Shown: positions 27,294-36,129 of the stretch, piece after piece | Layout of the letters: every line of letters starts with the position of its first letter | Position numbering within the stretch: position 1 is the stretch's first letter | DNA from: Altererythrobacter ishigakiensis | GTDB lineage: Bacteria; Pseudomonadota; Alphaproteobacteria; Sphingomonadales; Sphingomonadaceae | Length of the DNA: 64,000 bases | Assembly (NCBI RefSeq): GCF_001663155.1 | Contig: NZ_CP015963.1 | Location: 1,264,001 to 1,328,000 of the forward strand | Reading direction: 5' to 3' | The notes under the pieces: generated by a model | The model's input: only the letters and a program-made list of their open reading frames with translations | What the model was told of the DNA's origin: nothing | The model's database searches: none | Made by a program: the position numbers and the translations under genes

Positions 27294-28229
27294 ATGAACA
27301 TGAAGAATATCCAAGGCAGCGTGCTTGCCGGAGCGCTTTTGGCGGCGGCCGCTTGCTCGCAAGCTCCAACGCATGACGGGCCCGTCGCGGTTGGCGAACC
27401 TGATCCTGAGCTGGGCATGGTGACCACGATTACGCCTGAAATGACCGCGCGTGCTGCCAAGCTCGTGACAACCGGCAAGACCTATGCACTCGGAGTCATC
27501 ACCGGCCCTGACACGGTTCCTTATCCGGGCCGGAGCTATTCGATCAGTGTTGTAGGCATCAATGAGCCGATGGGGTCGAATAAGGCAACCGCGCATGATG
27601 ACCGGCTCGAAACGCATGTTGGGATCGGTAGTCAGATCGACGGATTCGGGCATATCGGGCGTGACGGAGTGCACTATGGAGGGGTCCGGCGCGAGGACAT
27701 CTTTTCTGAAGATGGGTTGAAGGCTCTAGGCACAGAGCACATTCCACCAATCGCCACGCGTGGGATCATGCTTGATATGGCAAAGCATTTCGGAGTGGAT
27801 CAGCTTGCTCCCATGCAGGGGTTCGGGCGCGAGGAGATTTCCGCCGCTGCAGAAGCGCAGGGCGTAACCATCGGAGCGGGCGATGTAGTGCTGTTCCATA
27901 CTGGATGGCTCGCGATGGCTGAGGAGGATCCCGCAGCCTATATCGAGCAACAGCCGGGCATAAATATGGATGGAGCGGAGTACCTTGCAGAACTGGGCGT
28001 TGTGGCCATCGGTGGGGATAGCTCTGGGCTGGAAACGCAGGATTTCGGCGAAGGCCGTGCCTTTCCCGTCCACCAATTCCTGTTGGTCGATGCCGGCGTC
28101 TACATTCTAGAGACCATGAATACGAACGATCTTGCTGCTGATGGCGTACATGAGTTCTTCTTTGTGCTGGGTCAGCCGCGATTTGCGGGCTCGGTGCAGG
28201 CAGTGATCAATCCGGTGGCTATCCGGTAG
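27294..28229 (+). CDS. Cyclase-family lipoprotein (kynurenine formamidase-like)
   Basis: The 311-residue protein has a lipoprotein signal (GSVLAGALLAAAACSQAP) and a putative cyclase domain. THVGIGSQIDGFGHIGRDG (starting at ETHVG) stands in for the family's HxGTHxDxPxH metal motif, with Gly-Ser-Gln in place of Gly-Thr-His. GDVVLFHTGW and GGDSSGLET are also family segments. Relatives hydrolyse N-formylkynurenine or act as metal-dependent amidohydrolases. The missing second histidine may change metal binding. GGGGAG precedes the ATG. Confidence 0.82.
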   Translation: MNMKNIQGSVLAGALLAAAACSQAPTHDGPVAVGEPDPELGMVTTITPEMTARAAKLVTTGKTYALGVITGPDTVPYPGRSYSISVVGINEPMGSNKATAHDDRLETHVGIGSQIDGFGHIGRDGVHYGGVRREDIFSEDGLKALGTEHIPPIATRGIMLDMAKHFGVDQLAPMQGFGREEISAAAEAQGVTIGAGDVVLFHTGWLAMAEEDPAAYIEQQPGINMDGAEYLAELGVVAIGGDSSGLETQDFGEGRAFPVHQFLLVDAGVYILETMNTNDLAADGVHEFFFVLGQPRFAGSVQAVINPVAIR

Positions 28230-28230
28230 T

Positions 28231-28563
28231 TCAGATACCCATCTTGCCGCAGAAAGCTTCCATTTCCGCGTCGATTGCGTCGGCTAGCACTTCGCTCTTA
28301 ACGAAGAAATAGAGGTCCGGCGCGTCCAAATCGTCGAGATAGGCCGAGTATCTGACCTCAACCGGTTCGCCATCGAAAGTGACCTGAAAGGCTGAGCCGT
28401 TTGCCGTGTCGAGCTGAGTTGCTTCGGTGTGCTTGACCAGCCGGTCCACATTCAGACCGAGTGAGAGATTTGCCTCGACCTGCTCCAGGAACGGGCGAAC
28501 ATTCTCCATGTCGAAGTTCATCGAAGCTTCGAACCATCCGGCAAGTTCGGTTTCCTGAGCCAT
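28231..28563 (-). CDS. Hypothetical acidic protein downstream of mgtE
   Basis: The 110-residue soluble protein has no signal peptide or recognisable motif. It is acidic, with LAGWFEASMNFDMENVRPFL at the N-terminus and a central stretch FQVTFDGEPVEVRYSAYLDD. It starts 15 bases after the mgtE stop on the same strand, so it is probably the second gene of that operon. I do not recognise the family. Confidence 0.65.
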   Translation of the reverse strand: MAQETELAGWFEASMNFDMENVRPFLEQVEANLSLGLNVDRLVKHTEATQLDTANGSAFQVTFDGEPVEVRYSAYLDDLDAPDLYFFVKSEVLADAIDAEMEAFCGKMGI

Positions 28564-28578
28564 GTGTTAGACCGCTTC

Positions 28579-30039
28579 TCAGGCCAGGCCCGCCAGTACG
28601 GCAAGGCCCAGGAATGCGAAGAAGCCCATGCTGTCGGTGATCATCGTCACAAAGACTGATGACGCCACAGCGGGGTCCTGATCCAGACGCTCAAACATAA
28701 CGGGCACCAACACGCCTGCCATACCAGAGACGATAATGTTTATCACCATCGCGGCAGCGATCACTCCACCAAGCTGAGGCGTGAACAGGATTGCGGTTGC
28801 TATCCCGATCAGCACAGCAATCGTCACGCCATTAAGCAGCGCAACACGCAATTCGCGGCCTACGATCTTCCATGTGTTGGCGCGCGTCAGCTGATTGGTC
28901 GCGATTGCGCGCACTGCCACGGCCATGGTCTGCGTGCCTGCATTGCCGCCAATGCTTGCGACAATCGGCATCAGCACCGCCAGAGCGACGAGTTTCTCGA
29001 TCGCCGCACCGAAGAAGGCGATGATCGCGCTGCCAACAACCGCTGTGCCTAGGTTGGCGACGAGCCAGCGCACGCGGCTACCGTAGGCTTCGCGGATGGG
29101 CTCGTTAATGTCGCCATCGCCTGCACCGGACAGCAGCAGGACGTCTTCGCCTGCCTCTTCGGAGATGATGTGGACGATATCGTCAACGGTCATCTGCCCA
29201 ACAAGACGTCCGTTTTCATCCACTACCGCGGCAGAGATCAGATTGTATTTCTGGAACATCAGGCCGACTTCTTCCTGATCGGCGTCGACTGGGATCAGTG
29301 TCTGATCGCGTTTCATCACATCCGTCAGCTTGATGTGACGCGGCGTGGTAAGCACCCAGCTGAGCGCACAAGTGCCGACCGGGTGGTGCCGCTCATCAAC
29401 AACGAAGACTTCGTAGAATTCCTGCGCCAGATCGCCTTCGCGGCGCATGTAGTCGATCAGATCGCCGACATTCATGTGCTCGGGCACCGCCACAAAGTGC
29501 CGGCTCATCAAGCGGCCAGCGGTTTCTTCCGGATATGCGAGCGCGCTTTCAATCGCCGCGCGGTCTTCGGCTTCGACTTCTGCAAGGATCGCTTGCTGAT
29601 CGTCCTCGTCCAGATCTTCGATCAGCTGAACCGCATCGTCGGTTTCGAGCTGCTCGACAATGGTCGCAACCGCTTCAGGCGGCAACGCTTCCATCATGTC
29701 TTCACGGACGTGGTCGTTCAGTTCTGCGACCACGTCAGAGCTCATCAGGTCGGTTATCGCTGCAGCGAGCTGTCCGCGCTCATCCTTGTCAAAGAGTTCC
29801 AGCAAGTCGGCGACGTCCGCAGGGTGCAGCGGCTCGACCAGGTCATACACCGCATTATTATCACCCTCTTCGAAGGCTTCGCGGACACTGCGGATATATT
29901 CGGGCTTCAGCCGGTTTTCTTCATCGTGCCGTTCGTCATCGATGCGGTCGTCAGGATGCGGACCTTCTTCTTCGATCACTTCTGGCGGCGTTTCCACCGT
30001 CAGCAGGTCTTCCTCTTCAAGGCGCGCGTCGTCTGACAT
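28579..30039 (-). CDS. mgtE: Magnesium transporter MgtE
   Basis: The 486-residue channel has a cytosolic N domain (PLHPADVADLLELFDKDERG region), paired CBS domains (around residues 160-280, including GRLMSRHFVAVPE and GRLVGQMTVDDIVHI) and five C-terminal membrane helices with ASIGGNAGTQTMAVAVRAIA, the MgtE pore signature. In this family Mg2+ bound between the N and CBS domains closes the channel. It is divergent from the cyclophilin gene and leads into the small gene at 28231. Confidence 0.95.
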   Translation of the reverse strand: MSDDARLEEEDLLTVETPPEVIEEEGPHPDDRIDDERHDEENRLKPEYIRSVREAFEEGDNNAVYDLVEPLHPADVADLLELFDKDERGQLAAAITDLMSSDVVAELNDHVREDMMEALPPEAVATIVEQLETDDAVQLIEDLDEDDQQAILAEVEAEDRAAIESALAYPEETAGRLMSRHFVAVPEHMNVGDLIDYMRREGDLAQEFYEVFVVDERHHPVGTCALSWVLTTPRHIKLTDVMKRDQTLIPVDADQEEVGLMFQKYNLISAAVVDENGRLVGQMTVDDIVHIISEEAGEDVLLLSGAGDGDINEPIREAYGSRVRWLVANLGTAVVGSAIIAFFGAAIEKLVALAVLMPIVASIGGNAGTQTMAVAVRAIATNQLTRANTWKIVGRELRVALLNGVTIAVLIGIATAILFTPQLGGVIAAAMVINIIVSGMAGVLVPVMFERLDQDPAVASSVFVTMITDSMGFFAFLGLAVLAGLA

Positions 30040-30082
30040 GGCGCTTGGTCTAGGCAGGCAGGGGGAAAAGGCAAGGTGCAGG

Positions 30083-30110
30083 GTGACTCGCGCTCACAAC
30101 TCTTTATAGC
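30083..30110 (+). promoter_or_regulatory. Candidate promoter for the cyclophilin gene
   Basis: GTGACT at 30083-30088 and TATAGC at 30105-30110 are spaced by 16 bases in the mgtE/cyclophilin divergent gap. The -10 element and spacing match the candidate ahead of rpmF. AAAGGAG follows just before the start codon. Only the spacing and the -10 element support this call. Confidence 0.35.
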
Positions 30111-30137
30111 GCTGATCAAACAAAGGAGATTTACCCC

Positions 30138-30584
30138 ATGGCTGAGAAGCTGACTTTTACCCTCGAATCCGGCGACGTTGTGATCAAATTGCGCCCTGAT
30201 CTGGCCCCGGGCCATGTTGAGCGCATTACAGAGCTGGCAAAGGAAGGTTTCTATGACGGCGTGGTATTCCACCGCGTGATCCCCGGCTTCATGGCGCAGG
30301 GCGGTGACCCGACGGGCACGGGCATGGGCGGCAGCGACAAGCCGGACCTGAAAGCCGAATTCAACGCAGAGCCACACGTGCGCGGCACATGCTCAATGGC
30401 GCGTACTCAGGTGCCTGACAGCGCGAACAGCCAGTTCTTCATCTGCTTTGACGATGCGCATTTCCTTGACGGTCAATACACCGTCTGGGGCCAGGTAGAG
30501 AGCGGCATGGAGCACATCGACGCGCTGCCAACCGGAGAGCCGCCCGCAAGTCCGGGCAAGATCGTGAAGGCCACGGTTTCCTGA
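30138..30584 (+). CDS. Peptidyl-prolyl cis-trans isomerase, cyclophilin type
   Basis: The 148-residue protein is a compact cytoplasmic cyclophilin with no signal peptide. The active-site region is VVFHRVIPGFMAQGGDPTGT near residues 38-57, with the catalytic arginine in FHRVIPG. CSMARTQVPDSANSQFFICF near 95 is the substrate-binding core. It accelerates proline isomerisation in folding proteins. Good AAAGGAG lies ahead of the ATG, and the lipase-like gene follows after ten bases. Confidence 0.93.
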   Translation: MAEKLTFTLESGDVVIKLRPDLAPGHVERITELAKEGFYDGVVFHRVIPGFMAQGGDPTGTGMGGSDKPDLKAEFNAEPHVRGTCSMARTQVPDSANSQFFICFDDAHFLDGQYTVWGQVESGMEHIDALPTGEPPASPGKIVKATVS

Positions 30585-30594
30585 TCTAGCCATT

Positions 30595-31524
30595 ATGGCG
30601 CACCGCGGAGCAGCACCTGTCCTGCTGGCACTGCTGCTCAGCGGCTGCGCAACCTATCCTGACATCACCCAGTCGCGCTCACCGTGCCGAATGGAGCCAG
30701 GCGGGTGGTGCAGCTTTATCCGAGAGGCCGCGGTCGAGAGTTATCCCTATGTCCTCGCGTCGACTGAAGCCTATCAAGGGGACGACGACACCTATGGTGA
30801 TGTTTCACCGGTCTTGAGGCGTTTGGAACGGCTGCCGATTGACGAGGATGATGCGGACAAAGGCTTCGACTATCAGGTCTTCGATCAGTTTGCGGGATTG
30901 GGCCGGAACCGACGCGTTGTGGCCCGTGTCATCGCATTTCGCGGTACAGATTTCGATGGCGCGACCGACATCTGGTTCGGTACAGTCAAGGATGATCAAA
31001 TCGACATCGCGCTGCGCTATTTCGCGGCAGAGAAAGCTCGCTGGGGCGATGATGTGCCTTGGATCGTGACCGGGCATTCGCTGGGCGGTGCGCTCGCGAC
31101 TGAAGTTTCGATCCAGCATCCGGGCGTCAAAGCCTACATGTTCAACGTGTCACCATTCTATCGTGGCGACAGTATGGCGAACGACACCTATCGGACCGTC
31201 ATCAATGAGCGAGGCGAGGCGCTGCGCCAGTTCCGCAAATTTTACGCTTCCCCCGCTGCGGACACTTTTGTCGTGAATTGCGATCCAGAGGCGAGCAGCC
31301 TGACCAAACACAAGATCCGCCGATTGTCAGACTGCATCACATGGATTGCAGCTTACGATGATCCGCGCGCGCATCAGATTGTTCAGCGATATAAGATCCG
31401 CAAACCACCGGTTGAATGCGGGCCGGATGATAAGCCACATCCCGGCGTTGGGGTGCCGGTGACCGAGCCGTGCGTGCATGTGGCGCGGCGCGATGACAAT
31501 AAGAGCAATGACGCCACCCAATGA
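30595..31524 (+). CDS. Lipase-like alpha/beta-hydrolase lipoprotein
   Basis: The 309-residue protein has a short lipoprotein signal (PVLLALLLSGCATYP, lipobox LSGC). The nucleophile elbow VTGHSLGGALATEVSIQHPG near residue 158 marks a class 3 lipase-type alpha/beta-hydrolase. RVIAFRGTDFDGATDIWFG before it is the oxyanion-side segment common in this group. The C-terminal 60 residues look like a low-complexity extension. It probably shares the cyclophilin transcript. Activity on lipids is inferred. Confidence 0.8.
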   Translation: MAHRGAAPVLLALLLSGCATYPDITQSRSPCRMEPGGWCSFIREAAVESYPYVLASTEAYQGDDDTYGDVSPVLRRLERLPIDEDDADKGFDYQVFDQFAGLGRNRRVVARVIAFRGTDFDGATDIWFGTVKDDQIDIALRYFAAEKARWGDDVPWIVTGHSLGGALATEVSIQHPGVKAYMFNVSPFYRGDSMANDTYRTVINERGEALRQFRKFYASPAADTFVVNCDPEASSLTKHKIRRLSDCITWIAAYDDPRAHQIVQRYKIRKPPVECGPDDKPHPGVGVPVTEPCVHVARRDDNKSNDATQ

Positions 31525-31975
31525 TCCGTATCTCTTCGCCACGCTCAAAGCGCTGGCGACGGTGATGGAGAGGAACGCATGCGATAACTGGTGGGTTATC
31601 GGCAGCGCAGCCGTGGCTCTGCACGGTGGCGATCCGGGGCAGATGGGCGATGTGGACGTGATTGTCTCGCGTCAAGATTTTTCCGAGCTCGAAAGCCATA
31701 TTCCGCTTGCCGATACGCGCAAAGGCGCGGGCGCGGCCTTCCGTTCGGAATGCTTTGGCTGCTGGAGCGAACCGTCAATCCGCGTGGAATTCATGGCCGG
31801 CTTCAAGCTGCGCGTAGGCGATGACTGGCAACCTGTTCAGCCGCGAACGCGCGAGGCTATCACGCTTGACGAGCACAAGATCTTTGTACCTGAGCGCGGC
31901 GAGCTGATCGCCATCCTGCACAGCTTCGGCCGCGCGAAGGATCTTCGCCGGGCAGCAACTTTGCTGGGTGTTTGA
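31508..31975 (+). CDS. Nucleotidyltransferase-like protein
   Basis: The 155-residue protein has the start of a nucleotidyltransferase fold: WWVIGSAAVALHGGDPGQMG, then DVDVIVSRQDF, giving the GS-x-A and D-x-D pattern. This layout recurs in AbiEii-like toxins and in stand-alone NTases. Later conserved segments include DEHKIFVPERGELIAILHSF and GRAKDLRRAATLL. The ATG at 31508 overlaps the end of the lipase-like gene by 17 bases. No AbiEi-like partner lies beside it, so a toxin-antitoxin role is not supported. Function is unknown. Confidence 0.62.
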   Translation: MTPPNDPYLFATLKALATVMERNACDNWWVIGSAAVALHGGDPGQMGDVDVIVSRQDFSELESHIPLADTRKGAGAAFRSECFGCWSEPSIRVEFMAGFKLRVGDDWQPVQPRTREAITLDEHKIFVPERGELIAILHSFGRAKDLRRAATLLGV

Positions 31976-32072
31976 GGAGTCTGGCGCGCAAGTTTGAATT
32001 GAAACTACACAGCTGACGCACCACGCGTCCGAGGAACATTTTCAGGCCGGTACAGTTATGCGGTTCGAGGGC

Positions 32073-32089
32073 CACCGGTCGAGCCGGTG
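32073..32089. repeat. Inverted repeat in the gap before the AraC-family gene
   Basis: CACCGG at 32073-32078 and CCGGTG at 32084-32089 form a six-base inverted repeat with a five-base loop (TCGAG), within the 161-base gap between the nucleotidyltransferase-like gene and the AraC-family gene. It could be a weak hairpin or an operator. No T tract follows. The rest of the gap shows nothing clear. Confidence 0.3.
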
Positions 32090-32136
32090 TCTCTGTCTCT
32101 CATACTCGTACCAACCCTCGGCGCAATTCTTCACCA

Positions 32137-33015
32137 GTGAAACTCAGCTTAGAACCCCGTCTCTTGTACTGGCAGCCAGCGCAGGACCTCCGCAAATATG
32201 TAAGCGGCTATCACCTCTTCTGCGTCAGGCCGGATGTGAACGCGTTTCACGAAGATACATTCTGGCCCGGCTGGATGCACTTGCGGCTTAAGCTATTGGA
32301 GACGCAGCGCTGGCAATTGAAGGCCACGGGTCGCGATTGGTTCGAGACAGGCAAAGCAACAGTGTTTGGACCCACGAGCGGGGCAGTCAAGACCAGAGCC
32401 GAAAGCGGAGTTGTGGTCGGTGCTGGCATCACTCCGGTAGGCTGGCTCGCGCTCAATTTGCAGTCGGCCCGGCATTGGGCTGACCGTGTAGGTCCGGCCG
32501 ACCAGGCGGGATTTCGTGCGATTGATGCTCTTCATTCGCGTGCCATGGAATTGGACGATGACGAAGATGTAAAAGACCTGTTTGACGAATATTTTCGCGA
32601 ACAGATAAATACTCAGCAACGCGGACTGGAGATGGTCGAGAAGATCATGCAGGCGCTGCTTGATGCTAACCGCACACGAATAGGTGATCTCGCGCAAGGC
32701 GTCGCAGTTAGCGAGCGCACGTTCCAGCGCCTTTGCGCTGAAGCTTTCGGCTTTGCGCCGCGATTGCTCTTGCGGCGCGCGCGTTTCTTGCGATCTCTTG
32801 CAGCCATCCGCGAGGTTGATCCAGCTGAGCGGTCTGCTGCAATTGATGAGAGCTATACCGATTATTCGCACTTCATTCGCGACTCACATAAGTTCCTCGG
32901 AAAATCGCCGCGCGCGTTTCTTGAGGGCCAGAGCCAGATGGCGGTCAAATCGCTCGAGTACCGCAGAAAGGTGCTTGGTCAGTCAACGCAGGCATTGACT
33001 TCCGCAGGTGATTGA
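32137..33015 (+). CDS. AraC-family transcriptional regulator
   Basis: The 292-residue protein has an N-terminal ligand/oligomer domain (LLYWQPAQDLRKYVSGYHLF) and a C-terminal AraC double helix-turn-helix, with TRIGDLAQGVAVSERTFQRL near residue 190 and DESYTDYSHFIRDSHKFLGK near 250. The frame opens at a GTG. No in-frame ATG occurs before the N-terminal domain is well under way, so GTG is accepted, though an upstream non-ATG start cannot be excluded. Its target is unknown, and miaB follows 34 bases later. Confidence 0.83.
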   Translation: MKLSLEPRLLYWQPAQDLRKYVSGYHLFCVRPDVNAFHEDTFWPGWMHLRLKLLETQRWQLKATGRDWFETGKATVFGPTSGAVKTRAESGVVVGAGITPVGWLALNLQSARHWADRVGPADQAGFRAIDALHSRAMELDDDEDVKDLFDEYFREQINTQQRGLEMVEKIMQALLDANRTRIGDLAQGVAVSERTFQRLCAEAFGFAPRLLLRRARFLRSLAAIREVDPAERSAAIDESYTDYSHFIRDSHKFLGKSPRAFLEGQSQMAVKSLEYRRKVLGQSTQALTSAGD

Positions 33016-33049
33016 ACCCGCGTCTCCTTCCCGCTAAAGGCGCGCCATC

Positions 33050-34390
33050 ATGAAACCGACTGAGACCCCAAAGACCTATCGCGTCAAAAGCTTCGGCTGC
33101 CAGATGAACGTCTATGACGGCGAACGCATGGCCGAACTGCTGGCAGAGAAAGGCATCTCTGAGGCACCCGAGGGCGAAGATGCCGATCTTGTGGTGCTCA
33201 ACACCTGCCACATTCGCGAAAAGGCGGCGGAGAAGATCTATTCGGATATCGGCCGCCTGACGAAGGGCAAGACGCAGAAGAAAGCGCCGATGATTGCGGT
33301 CGCGGGCTGTGTTGCGCAGGCCGAAGGCGAAGAGATCATGAAACGCGCCCCGGCGGTTTCCATGGTGGTCGGCCCGCAAGCCTATCACCGCTTGCCTGAC
33401 ATGCTCGACAAAGCGGTTGCGGGTGAACGCGCGACCGACACGGACATGCCCGCGATTGCAAAGTTTGACAGCCTGCCACAGCGCAAGCGTCGCTCGCCCA
33501 CGGCTTTCCTGACCGTGCAGGAAGGATGCGACAAGTTCTGCACCTACTGCGTTGTACCGTATACACGTGGTGCGGAAATCTCGCGCCCGTTCAAAGACCT
33601 GATCGCTGAAGCGCAGAAACTGGTTGAAGCTGGCGCGCGCGAGATCACGCTTCTGGGGCAGAACGTAAATGCATGGAGCGGCGAGGATGATGCGGGCAGG
33701 GCGGTTGGCTTGGCCGGATTGATCCATGCACTCGCCAAAGTCGATGGGCTTGAGCGTATTCGGTATACCACCAGCCACCCCAACGACATGGATGACGCGC
33801 TGATCGCGGCACATGGCGAAGTCGACAAGCTGATGCCGTATCTTCACTTGCCAGTGCAGTCGGGCAATGATCGCGTGCTGAAGGCAATGAACCGCTCGCA
33901 CACAGCGGAAAGCTATCTGCGTCTGCTTGAGCGCTTCCGTGAAGTTCGCCCCGACATTGCTCTGTCAGGCGATTTCATCGTCGGTTTCCCGGGAGAGACA
34001 GAGGCAGAGTTCGAAGACACGCTGAAGATCGTGGACGAGGTCCGCTATTCTCAGGCGTTCAGCTTCAAATACTCACCGCGTCCCGGCACGCCCGCCGCGA
34101 CGATGGAGAATCAGATCGCCAAGGACGTGATGGATGACCGGCTTCAACGGCTGCAGGAACGGCTCAACCGCGATCAGTACGCTTTTAACAAGGCGCTGGT
34201 GGGCAAGACCTGCGACGTCTTGATCGAGCGCAAGGGCAAGCATGACGGACAATGGCTCGGCAAGGCGCCGTGGCTAACGTCAGTGTGGTTCGAAGGCGAT
34301 GCGGCAATTGGCGATCTTGTAACGGTTGACCTGGTCGAAGCCGGGCCGAATTCGCTGCGCGGTGATGTGCGCGAATTGATTTCAGCTTGA
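33050..34390 (+). CDS. miaB: tRNA-2-methylthio-N6-dimethylallyladenosine synthase MiaB
   Basis: The 446-residue radical-SAM enzyme adds a methylthio group to i6A37 in tRNAs reading UNN codons. The N-terminal UPF0004 domain holds three cluster cysteines ([29 protein letters not shown]). The radical-SAM motif is [15 protein letters not shown] near residue 162. The C-terminal TRAM domain ends in [16 protein letters not shown]. It is followed by phoH, an unknown gene and ybeY across one minus-strand gene, reflecting the common miaB-phoH-ybeY gene order. Confidence 0.96.
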   Translation: MKPTETPKTYRVKSFGCQMNVYDGERMAELLAEKGISEAPEGEDADLVVLNTCHIREKAAEKIYSDIGRLTKGKTQKKAPMIAVAGCVAQAEGEEIMKRAPAVSMVVGPQAYHRLPDMLDKAVAGERATDTDMPAIAKFDSLPQRKRRSPTAFLTVQEGCDKFCTYCVVPYTRGAEISRPFKDLIAEAQKLVEAGAREITLLGQNVNAWSGEDDAGRAVGLAGLIHALAKVDGLERIRYTTSHPNDMDDALIAAHGEVDKLMPYLHLPVQSGNDRVLKAMNRSHTAESYLRLLERFREVRPDIALSGDFIVGFPGETEAEFEDTLKIVDEVRYSQAFSFKYSPRPGTPAATMENQIAKDVMDDRLQRLQERLNRDQYAFNKALVGKTCDVLIERKGKHDGQWLGKAPWLTSVWFEGDAAIGDLVTVDLVEAGPNSLRGDVRELISA

Positions 34391-34394
34391 ACCG

Positions 34395-34949
34395 CTACAT
34401 TTCCGGGAATGCAATCACCGTTGTGAATTCATCGGTGCTTGGCTGAGCTGGTGAAACCGTCGGGTTCGAAGAATAGACCGGGTCGGTATAGGGCACCTTA
34501 ACCACCGCATATTCTGCACCGCCACCGCCGATTGTGATCGCTAGATCGCGCCAACCGTCGGTCGAAGTTTCAAACACGCCGACCGGCAATTGCACGACAG
34601 ATAGTTGGCCCTTGGTCTCGATCCCATCCGGCGTCTGCTGGAAGATTCTCATCGAGCAACCGCCCGTGCCGCACGCGCCGGGGCCTGCAACATAAGCCAT
34701 CCATTCGTCAGTGCCGTCGCCGTTCAGATCAAACCGGCCGGAATAATAAGTCAGACCGTCAAAATCGGCGAATTCCGCATCCAGCAGCGCAGCCATCTCT
34801 GCAGGTAGTTCGGGCGATGCTTCTGCCACTTCTTCGGTCGCTTCAGTGCTGATATCAGCTACATCATCCGGAACGGCTTCAGGATTGCCGCAAGCGGAAA
34901 GGAAGGGAAGAATGGCGAGCGCGAGCAGCTGATTTTTGGTCATTTTCAC
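34395..34949 (-). CDS. Lipoprotein with DxNGDG motif, unknown function
   Basis: The 184-residue protein has a lipoprotein signal (LLALAILPFLSACGNPE, lipobox LSAC) and an acidic, threonine-rich linker. The core contains SGRFDLNGDGTDEWMAYVAG, a calcium-loop or FG-GAP-like motif, followed by GACGTGGCSMRIFQQ. The secreted protein at 26273 shares this order. It ends five bases from the miaB stop on the opposite strand, interrupting the miaB-phoH gene order. Confidence 0.72.
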   Translation of the reverse strand: MKMTKNQLLALAILPFLSACGNPEAVPDDVADISTEATEEVAEASPELPAEMAALLDAEFADFDGLTYYSGRFDLNGDGTDEWMAYVAGPGACGTGGCSMRIFQQTPDGIETKGQLSVVQLPVGVFETSTDGWRDLAITIGGGGAEYAVVKVPYTDPVYSSNPTVSPAQPSTDEFTTVIAFPEM

Positions 34950-35085
34950 ATGCTATCCATTCAAAACGGCAATTACAATCATGTGACTTTCCACCGCTTC
35001 GTGAAGGGGCGCAGCTTGCCAGCGGCAAATTCGCGCTTACATTTTCGACTCAGGAACACAGCTGGCGTAATCGCCAAAGGAGCGC

Positions 35086-36129
35086 ATGGCACGTAAACCC
35101 GCCAATCAATCGCCCCGCGAGACCGGATCGAAGGTTTCGCCTTTTCCAGCAGCAGCCAGACCGCGCCGCGCGCGGATAGAAATGAGCTTTGAGGATCAGT
35201 CATTGCTGGTCCCTCTGTTCGGCGAATTCGATGCCAATCTGGTGCAGGTCGAAAACCGGCTGGGTGTGTTTATTTCGGCTCGCGGAGATCAGCTGCAGAT
35301 CGAAGGGCCGCAAGACAGCGTGGCCCGCGCCCGCGATACATTGCAGGCGATGTATGACCGGCTGGCGTTAGGTCAGGATTTGGACGCCGGGGCAATTGAG
35401 TCGCTGATCGCCATGTCGAACGAGCCGACTCTGGAAGGTATAATCTCTGGCGATAAGGATGATGGCCCGCCGGTCATGATCCGTACACGCCGCAAGACGA
35501 TTGTGCCGCGCAGTGCGGGACAGATTCCTTACATGCGCCAGCTGGCGAAAGATGACATCATCTTCGCGCTTGGCCCTGCTGGCACGGGCAAAACCTATCT
35601 CGCGGTCGCACAGGCGGTCAGCCAGTTGATCAGCGGCAGCGTGCAGCGCCTGATCCTCTCGCGTCCCGCTGTGGAAGCTGGCGAGAAGCTCGGCTTCCTG
35701 CCCGGCGACATGAAGGACAAGGTCGATCCTTATCTGCGCCCGCTTTACGACGCGCTGTTCGATTGCATGCCGCCTGAGCAGGTTGAGCGGCGCATTGCGT
35801 CAGGCGAAATTGAAATTGCGCCAATCGCGTTTATGCGCGGGCGCACGCTCGCCGATGCCTTTGTGATCCTGGATGAAGCGCAAAACACCACGCGTGAGCA
35901 GATGAAGATGTTCCTGACCCGTTTTGGTCAGAACAGCCGCATGGTGATTTGCGGCGATCCCAAACAGGTCGATATCCCGGGCGGGGACCGGATGAGCGGG
36001 CTGGCCGATGCCGTGACCAAGCTGGAAAATGTCGAAGGGATCGCGGTCTCACGCTTTACCTCGGCAGACGTGGTGCGCCACCCGATCGTAGGCCGCATCG
36101 TCGAGGCCTATGAAGGGACGGGTGAGTGA
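35086..36129 (+). CDS. phoH: PhoH-family ATPase
   Basis: The 347-residue protein is a PhoH/PhoL-type ATPase related to the helicase-1 ATP-binding core. Walker A is GPAGTGKTYLAVA near residue 165 and Walker B is FVILDEAQNTTREQMKMF near 260. An N-terminal KH-like segment (FDANLVQVENRLGVFISARG) suggests RNA binding. PhoH and YbeY are linked to RNA turnover and rRNA processing in proteobacteria, and ybeY lies one gene away. The next gene overlaps by GTGA. Confidence 0.93.
   Translation: MARKPANQSPRETGSKVSPFPAAARPRRARIEMSFEDQSLLVPLFGEFDANLVQVENRLGVFISARGDQLQIEGPQDSVARARDTLQAMYDRLALGQDLDAGAIESLIAMSNEPTLEGIISGDKDDGPPVMIRTRRKTIVPRSAGQIPYMRQLAKDDIIFALGPAGTGKTYLAVAQAVSQLISGSVQRLILSRPAVEAGEKLGFLPGDMKDKVDPYLRPLYDALFDCMPPEQVERRIASGEIEIAPIAFMRGRTLADAFVILDEAQNTTREQMKMFLTRFGQNSRMVICGDPKQVDIPGGDRMSGLADAVTKLENVEGIAVSRFTSADVVRHPIVGRIVEAYEGTGE

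Noticed and set aside
29170..30036. Plus-strand 288-codon frame opposite mgtE
   Set aside because: Antisense to a complete, well-conserved MgtE, and no domain is recognisable.
31508..31975. Type IV toxin-antitoxin (AbiEii-like) reading of the nucleotidyltransferase-like gene
   Set aside because: No AbiEi-like antitoxin lies beside it, so the two-gene system is not supported.
32041..32120. Possible tRNA-like T-arm (GGTTCGAGG) in the gap before the AraC gene
   Set aside because: No acceptor, D-arm or anticodon stem can be folded around it, so it is not a tRNA.
32945..33901. Minus-strand 318-codon frame opposite miaB
   Set aside because: It runs antisense to miaB and has no domain signal.
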